Source of the DNA: Asanoa sp. WMMD1127
GTDB taxonomy: Bacteria; Actinomycetota; Actinomycetes; Mycobacteriales; Micromonosporaceae
Direction of reading: 5' to 3'
DNA: 64,000 nt
NCBI RefSeq assembly: GCF_029626225.1
Contig: NZ_JARUBP010000001.1
Coordinates: 7,899,266 to 7,963,265, forward strand
A model generated the notes under the pieces. It was not told the origin of the DNA, did no database searches, and was given only the letters and a program-made list of their open reading frames with translations. Positions 24,997 through 34,800 of the stretch are shown here, one piece after another. Made by a program: the position numbers and the translations under genes. Every line of letters starts with the position of its first letter. Positions within the stretch are counted from its first letter, which is position 1.

Positions 24997-25392
24997 CTAG
25001 GGCCGTGGGCCGAGGAGGTCCCACTTGTTGCCGGCGACGTCCTCGAAGACGACGACCGAGCCGTAGGGCTCGTGCCGCGGCTCGCCGTGGAAGGTGACAC
25101 CGGCGTCGCGCATCCGCGCGTAGCTCGTTTCGAAGTCGTCGACGCGGAGAAAGAAGCCGACACGGCCGGCGAGCTGGTTGCCGACGACCGCGGCCTGGTC
25201 GGCGCCGTCGGCCTGGGCGAGCAGCAGGCCGGTGGCCGCACCCGGCGGCCGGACCACGACCCAGCGCTTGGGCCGGCCGTCGTTGGTCTCCGCCGGGCTG
25301 TCCTCGACGAGGTCGAAGCCGAGGGCGTCGACGAAGAAGCCGATCGCCTCGTCGTAGTCGTCCACAACGATCGCGGCAAGTTCGATGTGCAT
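24997..25392 (-). CDS. VOC family (glyoxalase-like) protein
   Basis: A 131-residue protein with two beta-alpha-beta-beta-beta repeats of the vicinal oxygen chelate fold. The first begins MHIELAAIVVDDYDEAIGFF; the second ends SVVVFEDVAGNKWDLLGP, where the glutamate of classic glyoxalase I is replaced by the FEDVAGNKWDL pattern. It may be a metal-dependent isomerase, dioxygenase or antibiotic-binding protein; the sequence does not decide. The ATG at 25392 begins the family homology. Confidence 0.85.
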   Translation of the reverse strand: MHIELAAIVVDDYDEAIGFFVDALGFDLVEDSPAETNDGRPKRWVVVRPPGAATGLLLAQADGADQAAVVGNQLAGRVGFFLRVDDFETSYARMRDAGVTFHGEPRHEPYGSVVVFEDVAGNKWDLLGPRP

Positions 25393-25452
25393 GGTGCGGA
25401 AGACTAGCCCGGCTCGTCTAACCTCGGGTCGGGCCGGGAGAGGAGCGCCGCG

Positions 25453-26427
25453 ATGGCGGAGGAGGAACGGGAGGAGCCGCGCTGGAGCGGCGCCGCCCCC
25501 GTGCCCGCGCCGGCGCCGAAGCGCAAGCGGTGGCTCGACGACGAGTCGGTGTTCCCGCCGCCACCGCCGCCGCCCGACTCGCCGCCCCGGGACCCGACGC
25601 TCGACCTGCCGACGGGGCGGGCGGTCGAGGAGGACACACCGGTCGACCCGTGGGCCGATGCCGACCCGCTGCCGTCGTACCCGGTCTCCTATCCGCCGAC
25701 CCGGCCCGATCCGATCGTGTCGGCACCGCCCCCGCCGCAGCTGCCGGTGCCGGTGCCAGCGCCCGCACCGACACCGCCGGCCAGGACGCGCAAGGCCAAG
25801 CGCCGGCCCGAGCCGGCCGGACCGCCACCGGGCTGGCGCCCACCGCCCGGCTACGTCGCCGTGCCGGTGCGCCGGCGCCGCCGCTGGCCGTGGTTCGCCC
25901 TGCTCTCGCTGCTGTGCTGCTGCGGCTGCCCGGCCTGGTTCGGCCAGCCGATGTGGACGCAATATCCGGCCAGCGCGGCCGTGCCGAGCGCCGTCGACGG
26001 GCTGACGTTGCGCGACGACCCGCAGAGCCGGCGGGCCACGCAGCAGCTCAAGGACGAGCTCAACAATGCGTACATGTTCAAGGAGGGGACCTTCGCCGGT
26101 CTGTTCGTCGACCGCGACGACAAGCTCGCCACCGTCTTCGGCACCACCGGCTTCCACTTCTCCCCCGACGACGACGTGACCAGCGAGATCAACCGACTGA
26201 CCGGGCCCTACCACCTGCGCCAGGTACGCACCGTCGAGTCGACCGAGCGGGGCGAGAGCCGGCGCTGCGGCGTGGGCACCGACAACGGCGCCGAGGTGGT
26301 GGTCTGCTCCTGGGCCGACCACGGCAGCATCGGCACCGGCGTCTTCACGCGGCTCGACGTCAACGACAGCAACAAGAGGCTCAGCCGGCTGCGCGACACG
26401 ATCGTCACTCGCGGATCGGACGGTTGA
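25453..26427 (+). CDS. Membrane protein, proline-rich N-terminus, outer domain
   Basis: A 324-residue protein. Residues 1 to about 135 are proline-rich and cytoplasmic. One membrane helix follows near residue 150 (WPWFALLSLLCCCGCPAWFG, with four cysteines), then an outer domain of about 150 residues. That domain shares its layout and the C-x-WADHG-x-G motif (VVCSWADHGSIGTGVF here) with the protein at 59306, so the two are paralogues. Two cysteines (RRCGVGT and VVCSW) may pair. The function is not known. GGAGAGGAG precedes the ATG. Confidence 0.8.
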   Translation: MAEEEREEPRWSGAAPVPAPAPKRKRWLDDESVFPPPPPPPDSPPRDPTLDLPTGRAVEEDTPVDPWADADPLPSYPVSYPPTRPDPIVSAPPPPQLPVPVPAPAPTPPARTRKAKRRPEPAGPPPGWRPPPGYVAVPVRRRRRWPWFALLSLLCCCGCPAWFGQPMWTQYPASAAVPSAVDGLTLRDDPQSRRATQQLKDELNNAYMFKEGTFAGLFVDRDDKLATVFGTTGFHFSPDDDVTSEINRLTGPYHLRQVRTVESTERGESRRCGVGTDNGAEVVVCSWADHGSIGTGVFTRLDVNDSNKRLSRLRDTIVTRGSDG

Positions 26428-26456
26428 AAACTCCGATAGACGGGCACAATGATCGG

Positions 26457-27926
26457 ATGATCCGCCGGTGGTTGTTCGCCGATCAGTTGGGGCCGCACTT
26501 CCTCGACGGCCCGCGACAACCCGTGCTGCTGGTCGAGTCCAAAGCGGTCTTCCGGCGTCGCGCGTTCCACCGGCAGAAGGCCCACCTCGTCCTTTCCGCA
26601 CTGCGGCACCGCGCCGCAGAACTCGGCGACCAAGCGATCTTCCTGCGCACGGAAACCTACGGCGAAGCTCTACGCAAGGTCAGCGGGGAGCCACTCGACG
26701 TGTGCCATCCGACCTCTCGCCGGGCCCGTGACTTCGTGCAGCGGCTCGACGGGGTGACGGTGCTCCCGCCGCGCGGTTTCGCCACCAGCCCGGCCGACTT
26801 CGTCGCGTGGGCCGACGGCCGGCACGGGCGGCTGCGCATGGAGGACTTCTACCGCGACGCCCGCCGCCGCCTCGACGTGCTGATGGACGGCGACGCGCCG
26901 GCCGGCGACCGGTGGAACCTCGACACCGAGAACCGGCAGCCGCCGCCGGACTCCGGCATGGACGTGCCGCCACCGCCGATGCCGGTCGAGGACGAGATCG
27001 ACGAGGGCGTACGCGCTGACCTGGATCGCTGGGAGAGCGAGGGCATCCGGTTCGTCGGCAACGACGGCCCACGGCTGTTCCCGGCGACCCGCCGCGAGGC
27101 GCTCGCCCGGCTGCGGCACTTCGTCACGCACCGCCTGTCGGCGTTCGGTCCCTACGAGGACGCCATGCTGGCCGCCGACCCGTGGATGGCCCACAGCATG
27201 CTGTCCGCGCCGCTCAACCTGGGCCTGATCGACCCGCTCGAGGCGGTGCACAAGGCCGAGGACGCCTACCGCTCCGGCGCGGCGCCGCTGTCGTCGGTGG
27301 AGGGCTTCGTCCGCCAGCTGATCGGCTGGCGCGACTACATCTGGCACCTCTACTGGTATTTCGCCGCCGACTACGGCGCCGCCGACGGCCTGCGCGCCAC
27401 CCGACCGGTCCCGGCGTGGTGGCAGTCGCTGGACGCCGACGCGGTCGAGGCCCGCTGCCTGTCCGACGTGCTGGCCGGCGTCCGCGACCGCGGCTGGGTG
27501 CACCACATCCCGCGCCTGATGGTGCTCGGCAACTACGCGCTGCAGCGGGGCTGGCGGCCGGCCGAGCTCGTCGACTGGTTCCACCGCAGCTTCGTCGACG
27601 GCTACGAGTGGGTGATGACGGCCAACGTCGTCGGCATGAGCCAGTACGCCGACCTGGGCGCGATGACCACCAAGCCCTACGCGGCCGGCGGCGCGTACAT
27701 CAACCGGATGAGCGACTACTGCCGCGGCTGCCGCTACGACCCGCGCTCGCGCCTCGGCGTCAACGCGTGCCCCTACACGGCGGGCTACTGGGCCTTCCTC
27801 GACCGCAACCGGGGCCGGCTGCGCGGCAACGCCCGCCTCGGCCAGGCCATGCGGCAGCTGGACCGCCTCGCTGACCTGGCGGCGGTACGCGACCAGGAGC
27901 ACACCCGCGGCGACGAGGCGCCGTGA
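26457..27926 (+). CDS. Fe-S cryptochrome/photolyase (PhrB-like)
   Basis: A 489-residue protein of the prokaryotic (6-4) photolyase family, which repairs UV (6-4) photoproducts and uses FAD. It starts [14 protein letters not shown], the family N-terminus. The FAD region contains [15 protein letters not shown] and [20 protein letters not shown]. The four cysteines that hold the 4Fe-4S cluster are present at 334, 422, 425 and 438 ([14 protein letters not shown]). The ATG at 26457 is preceded by a CACAAT -10-like element at 6 bases. The SDR gene follows with a 4-bp overlap. Confidence 0.93.
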   Translation: MIRRWLFADQLGPHFLDGPRQPVLLVESKAVFRRRAFHRQKAHLVLSALRHRAAELGDQAIFLRTETYGEALRKVSGEPLDVCHPTSRRARDFVQRLDGVTVLPPRGFATSPADFVAWADGRHGRLRMEDFYRDARRRLDVLMDGDAPAGDRWNLDTENRQPPPDSGMDVPPPPMPVEDEIDEGVRADLDRWESEGIRFVGNDGPRLFPATRREALARLRHFVTHRLSAFGPYEDAMLAADPWMAHSMLSAPLNLGLIDPLEAVHKAEDAYRSGAAPLSSVEGFVRQLIGWRDYIWHLYWYFAADYGAADGLRATRPVPAWWQSLDADAVEARCLSDVLAGVRDRGWVHHIPRLMVLGNYALQRGWRPAELVDWFHRSFVDGYEWVMTANVVGMSQYADLGAMTTKPYAAGGAYINRMSDYCRGCRYDPRSRLGVNACPYTAGYWAFLDRNRGRLRGNARLGQAMRQLDRLADLAAVRDQEHTRGDEAP

Positions 27927-28681
27927 CGGCGTCCTATGTGGTCACCGGCGCCGCCGGCGGGGTGGGCCGGGCGATCGCGCAGCGCCTGCTGTCGGTCGAC
28001 GGCACCACGGTGGTGGTCCTCGACCTCGCCCCCGTCACCTGGTCGCACCCGCGCCTGCTGTCGGTGACGGGCGACGCCACCGACGAGTCGGCCGCGGCCG
28101 CCGCGGCGGAACAGGCCGTTGCCGCGGCCCCGCTGGCCGGCTGGGTCAACAACGCGGCCGTCTTCCGGGACCTGTCGCTGGACACCGCCCCGGCGGCGGA
28201 GGTGGTCGCCCTGATCACGCTCAACCTGGCGCCCGCGGTGGTCGGATCGGCCGTCGCGATCCGCCACTTCCTGGCCGCGGGCACGGGCGGCGCGATCGTC
28301 AACGTCTCGTCGCACCAGGCCCAGCGGTCGGTCCGCGGCGCGCTGCCCTACGCGACGGCGAAGGCCGCGGTCGAGGGCCTGACCCGGTCGCTGGCGGTCG
28401 ACTACGGCCCGGCCGGCATCCGGGTGAACGCGGTGGCGCTGGGCTCGATCGACACGGAACGCTACGCGGACTACCTCGCCCGCCTGTCCCCGACCGCGGT
28501 CGCCCAGGTGGCGGAGCAGATGGCCCGGCTGCACCCGATCGGCCGGGTCGGCCGCTCCGACGAGGTCGCGGAGGCGGTCGCCTTCCTCCTCTCCCCCGGC
28601 GCGAGCCTCATCACGGGAACGGTGATCCCGGTCGACGGCGGCCGCGCGGCCCAGGGCCAGGACCCGGAGTCCCGCGGTTAA
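27923..28681 (+). CDS. Short-chain dehydrogenase/reductase
   Basis: A 252-residue SDR with the dinucleotide site [12 protein letters not shown] at residues 7-18, the NNAAV motif near residue 75, the catalytic Ser in NVSSHQAQ and the YATAKAA (YxxxK) motif near residue 149. An acidic residue after the second strand (VVLDLAP) suggests NAD rather than NADP. It starts with GTG overlapping the photolyase stop (GTGA), so the two are translated together. The substrate is unknown. Its TAA stop lies inside a dispersed repeat copy. Confidence 0.92.
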   Translation: MTASYVVTGAAGGVGRAIAQRLLSVDGTTVVVLDLAPVTWSHPRLLSVTGDATDESAAAAAAEQAVAAAPLAGWVNNAAVFRDLSLDTAPAAEVVALITLNLAPAVVGSAVAIRHFLAAGTGGAIVNVSSHQAQRSVRGALPYATAKAAVEGLTRSLAVDYGPAGIRVNAVALGSIDTERYADYLARLSPTAVAQVAEQMARLHPIGRVGRSDEVAEAVAFLLSPGASLITGTVIPVDGGRAAQGQDPESRG

Positions 28682-28728
28682 CAACGGGCCGTTCCTCTGC
28701 GTAAAACGTTAATAAGGGGCCGTTCCTT
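28677..28728. repeat. Dispersed GGAACGG repeat, two copies
   Basis: GTTAACAACGGGCCGTTCCTC (28677-28697) and CGTTAATAAGGGGCCGTTCCTT (28707-28728) are two direct copies of the family also seen at 24943-24995 and 51648-51697. The first copy supplies the TAA stop of the SDR gene. The second supplies the last codons and TAA stop of the convergent LysR gene. Confidence 0.8.
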
Positions 28729-29614
28729 CTACGCTCGCCACGCACGAGCGCACGAAGTCGGCGACGACCGGGTTCGCGTCGGAGTCGGGGCGCCAGGCGA
28801 CGGCGATCTCGGTCGGGCGCACGCCGGTGACCCGCCGGTAGGTGACGCCGGGGCGGGCGTAGAAGCGGGACGCCGACTCGGGCGCCAGCGCGATGCCGTA
28901 GCCGCTGGCGATGGCCTGCAGCCAGTCGTCGGGGTGTTCGGTGGTCGCGCCGATGACCGGCGGTCGGTCGCCCCGTTCCTCCGCCGCCAGCCAGTAGTCC
29001 CGCCAGGCGCCCGTCTCCGCCGGCGCCGCGACGAACGGCTCGTCCCACAGGTCCTCGAACGGGATCTCCTCCCGGCTCGCGAGCGGATGCCCGCTCGGCA
29101 GGGCGACCAGCCGCGCCTCGGTGAGCAGGACCCGCACCCGCAGCGCCTCCTGGCCCGGGAACGGCAGCCGGAGCAGCGCGGCGTCGACGTCGCCGTCGGT
29201 GAGCCCCGCGGACGGATCCGCCCAGCTCGCCTGGCGCATCTCCACCCGCCAGCCCGGCCGCGCCCGCCCGAACGCCTCGATGATCTCCGTGGTCGACTCG
29301 TTGGCCGCGCTGGCCAGGAAGCCGACCCGCAGCACCCGCGCCGCCCGCCGGGCCGCGCCCTTGGCGTCACGCACCATGTCGTCGTGGGCGGCCAGCCAGG
29401 CCGGCGCCGCGCGGGCGAGCGCCCGTCCGGCCTCGGTCAGCGCCATGCCGGCACGCGACCGCACGAACAGCGGCACCCCGAGCCGTTCCTCGAGCTGGTG
29501 GATCTGCTTGGTCAGGGCGGGTTGCGACACGTACAGGCGGGCTGCCGCGCGGGTCAGCGTCCCCTCCTCGGCGACAGCCACGAAGTAGCGCACCAGCCTG
29601 GTGTCCATATCCAT
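28709..29614 (-). CDS. LysR family transcriptional regulator
   Basis: A 301-residue LysR regulator. The winged HTH is LTRAAARLYVSQPALTKQIH at residues 20-39, followed by the linker helix and a periplasmic-binding-protein-like effector domain. The ATG at 29614 lies 6 bases after TAACCT (29621-29626, minus), so the mRNA is probably leaderless. It is divergent from the DoxX-like gene, its likely target. Its last residues (EGTAPY and stop) are encoded by a dispersed repeat, so the original C-terminus was probably altered by insertion. Confidence 0.93.
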   Translation of the reverse strand: MDMDTRLVRYFVAVAEEGTLTRAAARLYVSQPALTKQIHQLEERLGVPLFVRSRAGMALTEAGRALARAAPAWLAAHDDMVRDAKGAARRAARVLRVGFLASAANESTTEIIEAFGRARPGWRVEMRQASWADPSAGLTDGDVDAALLRLPFPGQEALRVRVLLTEARLVALPSGHPLASREEIPFEDLWDEPFVAAPAETGAWRDYWLAAEERGDRPPVIGATTEHPDDWLQAIASGYGIALAPESASRFYARPGVTYRRVTGVRPTEIAVAWRPDSDANPVVADFVRSCVASVEGTAPY

Positions 29615-29620
29615 TCCATC

Positions 29621-29630
29621 AGGTTATAGA
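29621..29630. promoter_or_regulatory. Overlapping divergent -10 elements, LysR and DoxX
   Basis: On minus, TAACCT (29621-29626) serves the LysR gene. On plus, TATAGA (29625-29630) could serve the DoxX-like gene. The two elements share bases, so one polymerase would exclude the other. This fits control of the DoxX gene by the LysR protein. Confidence 0.4.
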
Positions 29631-29674
29631 TGCTGGTATTGGACCCGCCGGCCGACCTGACCGAGGCTCGATGG

Positions 29675-30025
29675 GTGACCAGCACCTACGTCGCCGTGAC
29701 CGCGATCGCCGCCGCCGCCAACGCCGCCGCGGCCACAATGGACTTCGCCCGGCCCCGCTGGATCCTGACCAACATGACGCGGTACAAAGTGCCGCACTCC
29801 TGGCTGCCCCTGCTCGGCACCGCCAAAGCGGCCGGCGCGGCCGGCCTCCTGGTCGGCCTGGCGGCGCCGGCGATCGGCGCGCTGTCGGCCGGCTGCCTGG
29901 TCGCCTACTTCGGAGGCGCGGTGGTCACGGTCGTCCGGGCCCGCTGCTGGAGCCACCTGCCGTCGCCGCTGTTCTTCCTCGCCCTGGCCGCCGCCCCGCT
30001 CGTCCTCACGGCGCGGGCGTCGTGA
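29675..30025 (+). CDS. DoxX-like integral membrane protein
   Basis: A 116-residue protein with four membrane helices and the DoxX-like pattern YVAVTAIAAAANAAAATMDF, then WILTNMTRYKVPHSWLPLLG and KAAGAAGLLVGL. DoxX-like proteins act with oxidoreductases in some species, but their exact role is unclear. I chose GTG 29675 because the family begins here and CGAGG precedes it; an ATG at 29630 would fall inside the predicted promoter. It overlaps the convergent aldo/keto reductase gene by 20 bp. Confidence 0.78.
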   Translation: MTSTYVAVTAIAAAANAAAATMDFARPRWILTNMTRYKVPHSWLPLLGTAKAAGAAGLLVGLAAPAIGALSAGCLVAYFGGAVVTVVRARCWSHLPSPLFFLALAAAPLVLTARAS

Positions 30026-30887
30026 CGGCCGCTCCGAGCAGGGCGAGGTCGTCGTCGGTCAGCCGCAACCGGCCGGCCGCCACGTTCTCCTCCAGGTGGG
30101 ACAGCGAGCCCGTCCCCGGTATGAGCGCGATGGCGGGCGAACGGGCCAGCAGCCAGGCCAGCGCGACCTGCGGCACCGTGGCGCCGCGCCGATCGGCCAC
30201 GGTGGCCAGCTGGGCCACGGTCAGCGGCTGGAAGCCGCCGACGGGGAAGAACGGCACATAGGCGACGCCGGCCGCGGCGCAGGCGTCGACCAGCGGATCG
30301 TCGGCGCGCGCGGCGATGTTGTAGAGGTTCTGCACGCACACGATGTCGGCGACCGCCCGCGCCCGCTCGAACTCTGCCCGGCTGACGTTCGAGATGCCCA
30401 GGTGCCGGATCAGCCCCTCCGCGCGCAGCGACATCAGCGTCTCGAGCGCGGCCTCGAGCGGCGCGTCGGGGTGACCCCGGTCGCCCAGGCGGAGGTTCAC
30501 CACGTCGAGCCGGTCCACGCCGAGGGAGCGCAGGTTCGCCTCGACGCCGCGGCGCAGGCCGTCCGGGGTGAGGCCGCGCTGCTCGGCCGGTGGCAACAGG
30601 ATGTCGTCACCCTCGACCAGCGCGCCGACCTTGGTCACGATCACCAGATCACCGGGGTACGGGTGCAGGGCGGCGCGGATCAGCTCGTTCGCGGCCACCC
30701 CGTCCCGCGCGTAGTAGTTCGAGGTGTCGAGGTGGTTGACGCCGAGCTCCACGGCGCGGCGCAGGATCGCTGTCCCGGTGTCCCGGTCGGGCCGCCCGCC
30801 CCGCGGCCAGCCGGTGAGCTTCATGGTGCCGTAGCCGACCCGGTTGATCCGCAGATCGCCGCCGAGCCGCAACTGTTCGTCAATCAT
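30006..30887 (-). CDS. Aldo/keto reductase
   Basis: A 293-residue NADPH-dependent reductase with a TIM barrel. The catalytic Asp and Tyr are in HLDTSNYYARDG (residues 54-65), and the Lys is in LVIVTKVGAL. The His position reads VVNLRLGD rather than the usual H, so that tetrad member is not obvious. LIPGTGSLSHLEENVAA near the end binds the cofactor phosphate. A TAAGTT -10 (30895-30900, minus) ends 7 bases before ATG 30887, giving a leaderless start. It shares the double palindrome with the divergent DUF2306 gene. Confidence 0.9.
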   Translation of the reverse strand: MIDEQLRLGGDLRINRVGYGTMKLTGWPRGGRPDRDTGTAILRRAVELGVNHLDTSNYYARDGVAANELIRAALHPYPGDLVIVTKVGALVEGDDILLPPAEQRGLTPDGLRRGVEANLRSLGVDRLDVVNLRLGDRGHPDAPLEAALETLMSLRAEGLIRHLGISNVSRAEFERARAVADIVCVQNLYNIAARADDPLVDACAAAGVAYVPFFPVGGFQPLTVAQLATVADRRGATVPQVALAWLLARSPAIALIPGTGSLSHLEENVAAGRLRLTDDDLALLGAAVTTPAP

Positions 30888-30906
30888 GATCAGAAACTTA
30901 CCCACC

Positions 30907-30954
30907 TTGACAGGTGTACGCCGTACACCTACCGTCAGGTGTACGCCGTACACC
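30907..30954 (+). promoter_or_regulatory. Promoter with two identical palindromic operators
   Basis: TTGACA (30907-30912) and TACCGT (30930-30935) are 17 bp apart, a near-ideal promoter for the DUF2306 gene. The palindrome AGGTGTACGCCGTACACCT (30912-30930) fills the spacer exactly. A second copy (30937-30954) covers the expected transcription start, 25 bp from the first. The half-site GGTGTAC/GTACACC is of the kind bound by TetR dimers. The divergent aldo/keto reductase gene would also be affected. No such regulator gene is adjacent. Confidence 0.8.
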
Positions 30955-30966
30955 CTGGGGGAAGTC

Positions 30967-31611
30967 ATGAAGTCGGCCTGGCGCCTGCCGCTGCTGCTCG
31001 TGCTGTTGACCCTGGTCCCGGTGGTCGCCGGGTCGCTCCGCCTGCTCGAGCTCGCCGGGGGGCCGCAGCTGCTCCCCAGCAACCCGCGCGTCGACGCCTT
31101 CCCACTGCCCGTGGTGCTGCACGTGGCCGCGGCGGCGCTCTACGCGTTCCTCGGCGCGCTGCAGTTCTCCGCCCGACTGCGCCGTCGCCGTCCCGCGTGG
31201 CATCGCCGGGCCGGCCGGGTGCTGGTCGCGGCGGGGCTGGTCGTCGCCGTCTCGGCGCTCTGGATGACGCTGTCCTATCCGGACGCCCCCGGCGGCGGCC
31301 TCTTGTGGGGCGTGCGTCTGGTGGTCGGGTCGGCCATGGCCGCCTGCCTCCTGCTCGGGTTCGCCGCGATCCGCCGCCGCGACATCGCCGCACACCGCGC
31401 CTGGATGATCCGGGCCTACGCCCTCGCGGTCGCCGCCGGCACGCAGACCTTCACCCAGGGCATCGGCGAGGCCGTGTTCGAGCCGGCCGACCTGACCACG
31501 GCCCTGTCGGTGTCAGCGGGCTGGGTCATCAACGCGACCGTGGCCGAGTGGGCCGTCCGGCGGGCGCCGGTCCCGCGGCGCCGTCACGTGCTGAGCCGTT
31601 CGGCGGCGTAG
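30967..31611 (+). CDS. DUF2306 integral membrane protein
   Basis: A 214-residue protein with about six membrane helices and the DUF2306 pattern HVAAAALYAFLGALQFS, RRRPAWHRRAGRVLV and the IAAHRAWMIRAYALA motif with conserved histidines. The conserved His residues suggest a redox or haem-linked role, but none is established. GGGGGAA precedes the ATG. It is controlled by the double palindrome upstream. Its last codons lie in the first copy of a 71-bp tandem repeat. Confidence 0.88.
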   Translation: MKSAWRLPLLLVLLTLVPVVAGSLRLLELAGGPQLLPSNPRVDAFPLPVVLHVAAAALYAFLGALQFSARLRRRRPAWHRRAGRVLVAAGLVVAVSALWMTLSYPDAPGGGLLWGVRLVVGSAMAACLLLGFAAIRRRDIAAHRAWMIRAYALAVAAGTQTFTQGIGEAVFEPADLTTALSVSAGWVINATVAEWAVRRAPVPRRRHVLSRSAA

Positions 31612-31849
31612 CCGACCAGGGAGGTCCGGCGCCAGGTACGGGTCCCGCGGCGCCGTCACGTGCTGAGCCGTTCGTCGGCGTAGCGGACCAGGAGGTCCGG
31701 CGCCAGGTACGGTCCCGCGGCGCCGTCACGTGCTCAGCCGTTCGTCGGCGTAGCGGACCAGGAGGTCCGGCGCCAGGTACGGGTCCCGCGGCGCCGTCAC
31801 GTGCTGAGCCGTTCGTCGGCGTAGCGGACCAGGAGGTCCGGCGCCAGGT
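31571..31849. repeat. 71-bp tandem repeat covering both convergent gene ends
   Basis: Four copies begin at 31571, 31643, 31713 and 31784 (steps of 72, 70 and 71 bp). The last one loses identity after 31849. The first copy contains the stop of the DUF2306 gene and the last contains the stop of the protease-STAND gene. On minus, the copies repeat the codons for LAPDLLVRYADERLST and stop, though the uneven steps put them in different frames. The array therefore arose by duplication of that gene's 3' end. Confidence 0.9.
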
Positions 31850-34800
31850 CCGCCAGCGCGTTGAGCGCGATCGAGATGTGCCCGCCGGCGAAGGCCTGCG
31901 CGAGGAGCCGCGCCGTGTGCGCCGGCGGAGCGACGCGGGCCAGCGCCACCCACATCTCCGCCTGCCGGTTGGGGTCGTCGATCCGGCCGGCGGCGTGCTC
32001 GGCGTCGTGGAGCAGCGGCTCGGGGTCGGCGGCGACGCCGATCACGCGGACGAGGGCGCGGACGCGGCCGAACGGGTCGGTGACCGCGCGGGCCGCCCGC
32101 TCGGCCCGCTCGGCGTCGCCGTCGGCGAGGGCCCGCTCCAGCACCGCCAGCAGGTCTTCCGACTGCTGGAACGGTTCGGCCACCGCGGCCGCGAGCCGTT
32201 CCGCGCGGTCGAGGTCGCCCGCGGCGAAGGCCGCCCGGAACAGCAGCGTGTCGGGTTCGACGAACATCGACCCGTACCTGGTCGCGATTCGCTCGGCGCG
32301 GGGCTGGTCCCCACCGGCCGCCACGGCGGCCACCAATGCCGGCAACAGGTCCGCCAGGTCCCGTGGGTCCGGGGCGATGAGGAGGTCTTCGGCCAGGTCG
32401 GTGAGGGCCGCGGCCCGCTCGGGCAGGCCGACCGCGGCCTCGACCAGCAGGACGAGAGTCCACAATCGACGAAGTGGGTCGTCGGCCGGCTCCTGCTTCG
32501 CGATGAAGCGGTCGAGGAAGACGGCCGCCCGGTCGGGGTCGCCGGTCCGCGCCGCCGCGCGGGCCAGGCCCGGCCATCCCGCCGGCTCGTCGATCAGCGT
32601 TTCGATTCGCGCCGCCAGAGCGAATTCCCGCGCCTGCGCGGCCGTCTCCCACAGCGTGACCAGCAGGCCGACCCGCAGGTCGGGTTCCGGCAACCCGTTG
32701 GCGATGCGCACGGCGCGGTCGAGGTCGCCCGCCTCGGCCACCGCCCGGACCAGGTCGGTCAGGAGCACCGACCGTGTGTAGGGCTCGTCGATCTCAGCTG
32801 CGGCCCGCTCGGCGAGGTCCACGATGCGGTCGGCGGCACCTACCAGCGCGGTCAGCGCCTGCAACCGCTGGACGGGCGCCTCGACGGCCGCGGCGAACCG
32901 GCTGGCTCGCTCCTGATGTCCGGCGGCGACGAAGGCCTTGGTCGCGGTGACGGACAGCTCCGCCCGGCCGTAGGGGTTGGCGACCGCGGCCACCACCCGC
33001 TCGACCCGGTCGGGATCGGTGCCGGCGACCGCCGCGATCAGCGGGGACAGCGCCGACGACAGCTGCTCGGAATGGTTGCCGGTGATGGCCGCGGCGACCT
33101 GCTCGGCGCGGTCGACGTCGCCGGCGGAGACGAAGCCGCGGGCCAACGCGGTCAGCTCCCACGGGCTCGGCGGCGGCGCATCGGAACCACTCGCTATGCG
33201 CTCGGCGTCGCGGGTGAGCGCCACCGCCCGCGCCCGGTCCCCGGCGCCCAGCGCGACCCGCGCGATCTCCAGCACCGCGGCGGCCCGTGCTCGTTGCGGC
33301 GGCACGGCAGTCGCGATCCGCAGGGCACGGCGTGGATCGCCGGCCCCGGCCAGCGCCGCCACGAGAGCGGCGACCACCTGGTGGCGCCGATCCGCGAAGG
33401 TGATCGCCGCGACCAGCCGCTCGGCCCGGTCGTGGTCGCCGGCGGCGATGGCGGTCTCCATCAGTTTGACCAGCAGGTTGGCCTGCTCGTTGACCTCGTC
33501 GACGGCGACGGCCGCCTGTTCGACGTCGTCGAACACCGCCTTCGCCGGCTTGCCCGCGGCGACCATCGCCAGGATGAGGTCGGTCGACGCGTCGACCCGT
33601 TGGCGGACATCCGTGATCGCCGCGGCGGAGTGGGCGGCCCGGTCGAAGAGCGCGGCGCTCCGGTCCGGGGCGGCCGACGCCAGGCCCACCAGCAGATACG
33701 CCCGGGGCGCCGGTTCGGTCAGCGACGCGGCGACCTGTTCGCCGTGGTCGAGCAGGGCCGCCGCCCGGTCGTGGTCGCCGGCCGCGGTCGCGGCTCGCAC
33801 CAGTTCGGGCCACACGACGCCGTGAGCCCAGGGGTCCGACAGCGTCCCCGCCGAGCCTTCGGCCCGCTCGATCAGGGCGGCCGCCCGATCCGGTCGCCCG
33901 GCGGCGGCCATCGCTGTGGCCAACGTGGTCACCATGCGGGCCCAGTCGAAGGGCCCGACATCGTCGAGATCGACCAGCTGTTCGGCCTGGTCCATGTCCC
34001 GAGCCGACAGGATCGAGCCGGTCAGCGCGGTGCGGCCGGTGATCGGGTCCCGGGTGCGGGCGACGCCCTCCCCGGGGCGCGGGTTCTCGTGCGAGTGGGT
34101 GCCGTCAGCGGCCTCGGCCAGCTGCGCCACGCGCTCGCGATCCGCCGGCGGCCAATGGTCGGCGAGCCGCCACAGCGCCCGCGCCCGGTAGCCGGGGTCG
34201 GTGACCGCCAGGGCGATCCGCTCCGCCCGGTCCAGGTCACCCAGCGCCACGGCCGCGGCGGCGAGCGTCGTGCCGGCCCACGGTCCCCAGCTCGCGATGC
34301 CGTCCGCCTCCGCGCGGTCGAGCACGGCGGTGGCGCGCGCGAGGTCACCGTTGGCGGCGGCCGCCTGGGCCAGCCGGCTCAGCTCGACCGGCTGGTCCCG
34401 GGGTGCGACATGGTCGTCGATGACACGTTCGGCCCGGTCCAGCTCGCCGGTCTCCACCAGTGCCCGCAGCAGGCCGTTGAGCGCCGACGCCCGTTCCCAC
34501 CCGGCGGCGACGCTCAGTGCCAGCGCCTCGGCACGGGCCGGCTGGCCCAGCCGCGCCCACATCTCGGGCAGGCCCGGGGGCACAGCGGCGTTGCGGGACA
34601 GCAGCCCGTCGCGGGCCGCGGCCAGACGGGCCATCGCCACCAGGTCGGGCGGGTCCGCGGCCAGCACCGCGTCCTGGGCGATCGCCACCTCCGCGAACGC
34701 GGCCGCGTCCCCGCCGCTCAGAGCGCGCAGCAGATCGCGCCGGGCCGGGTCGGTGGCCAGCGTGACCAGCGCCGCCGGGTCCGGAAGGGCCCGCAGCATC

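Noticed and set aside
31726..32652. Separate minus-strand gene extending past the protease-STAND stop
   Set aside because: The apparent frame is produced by the 71-bp duplications and an antisense-like reading of the repeat region; it has no start signal.
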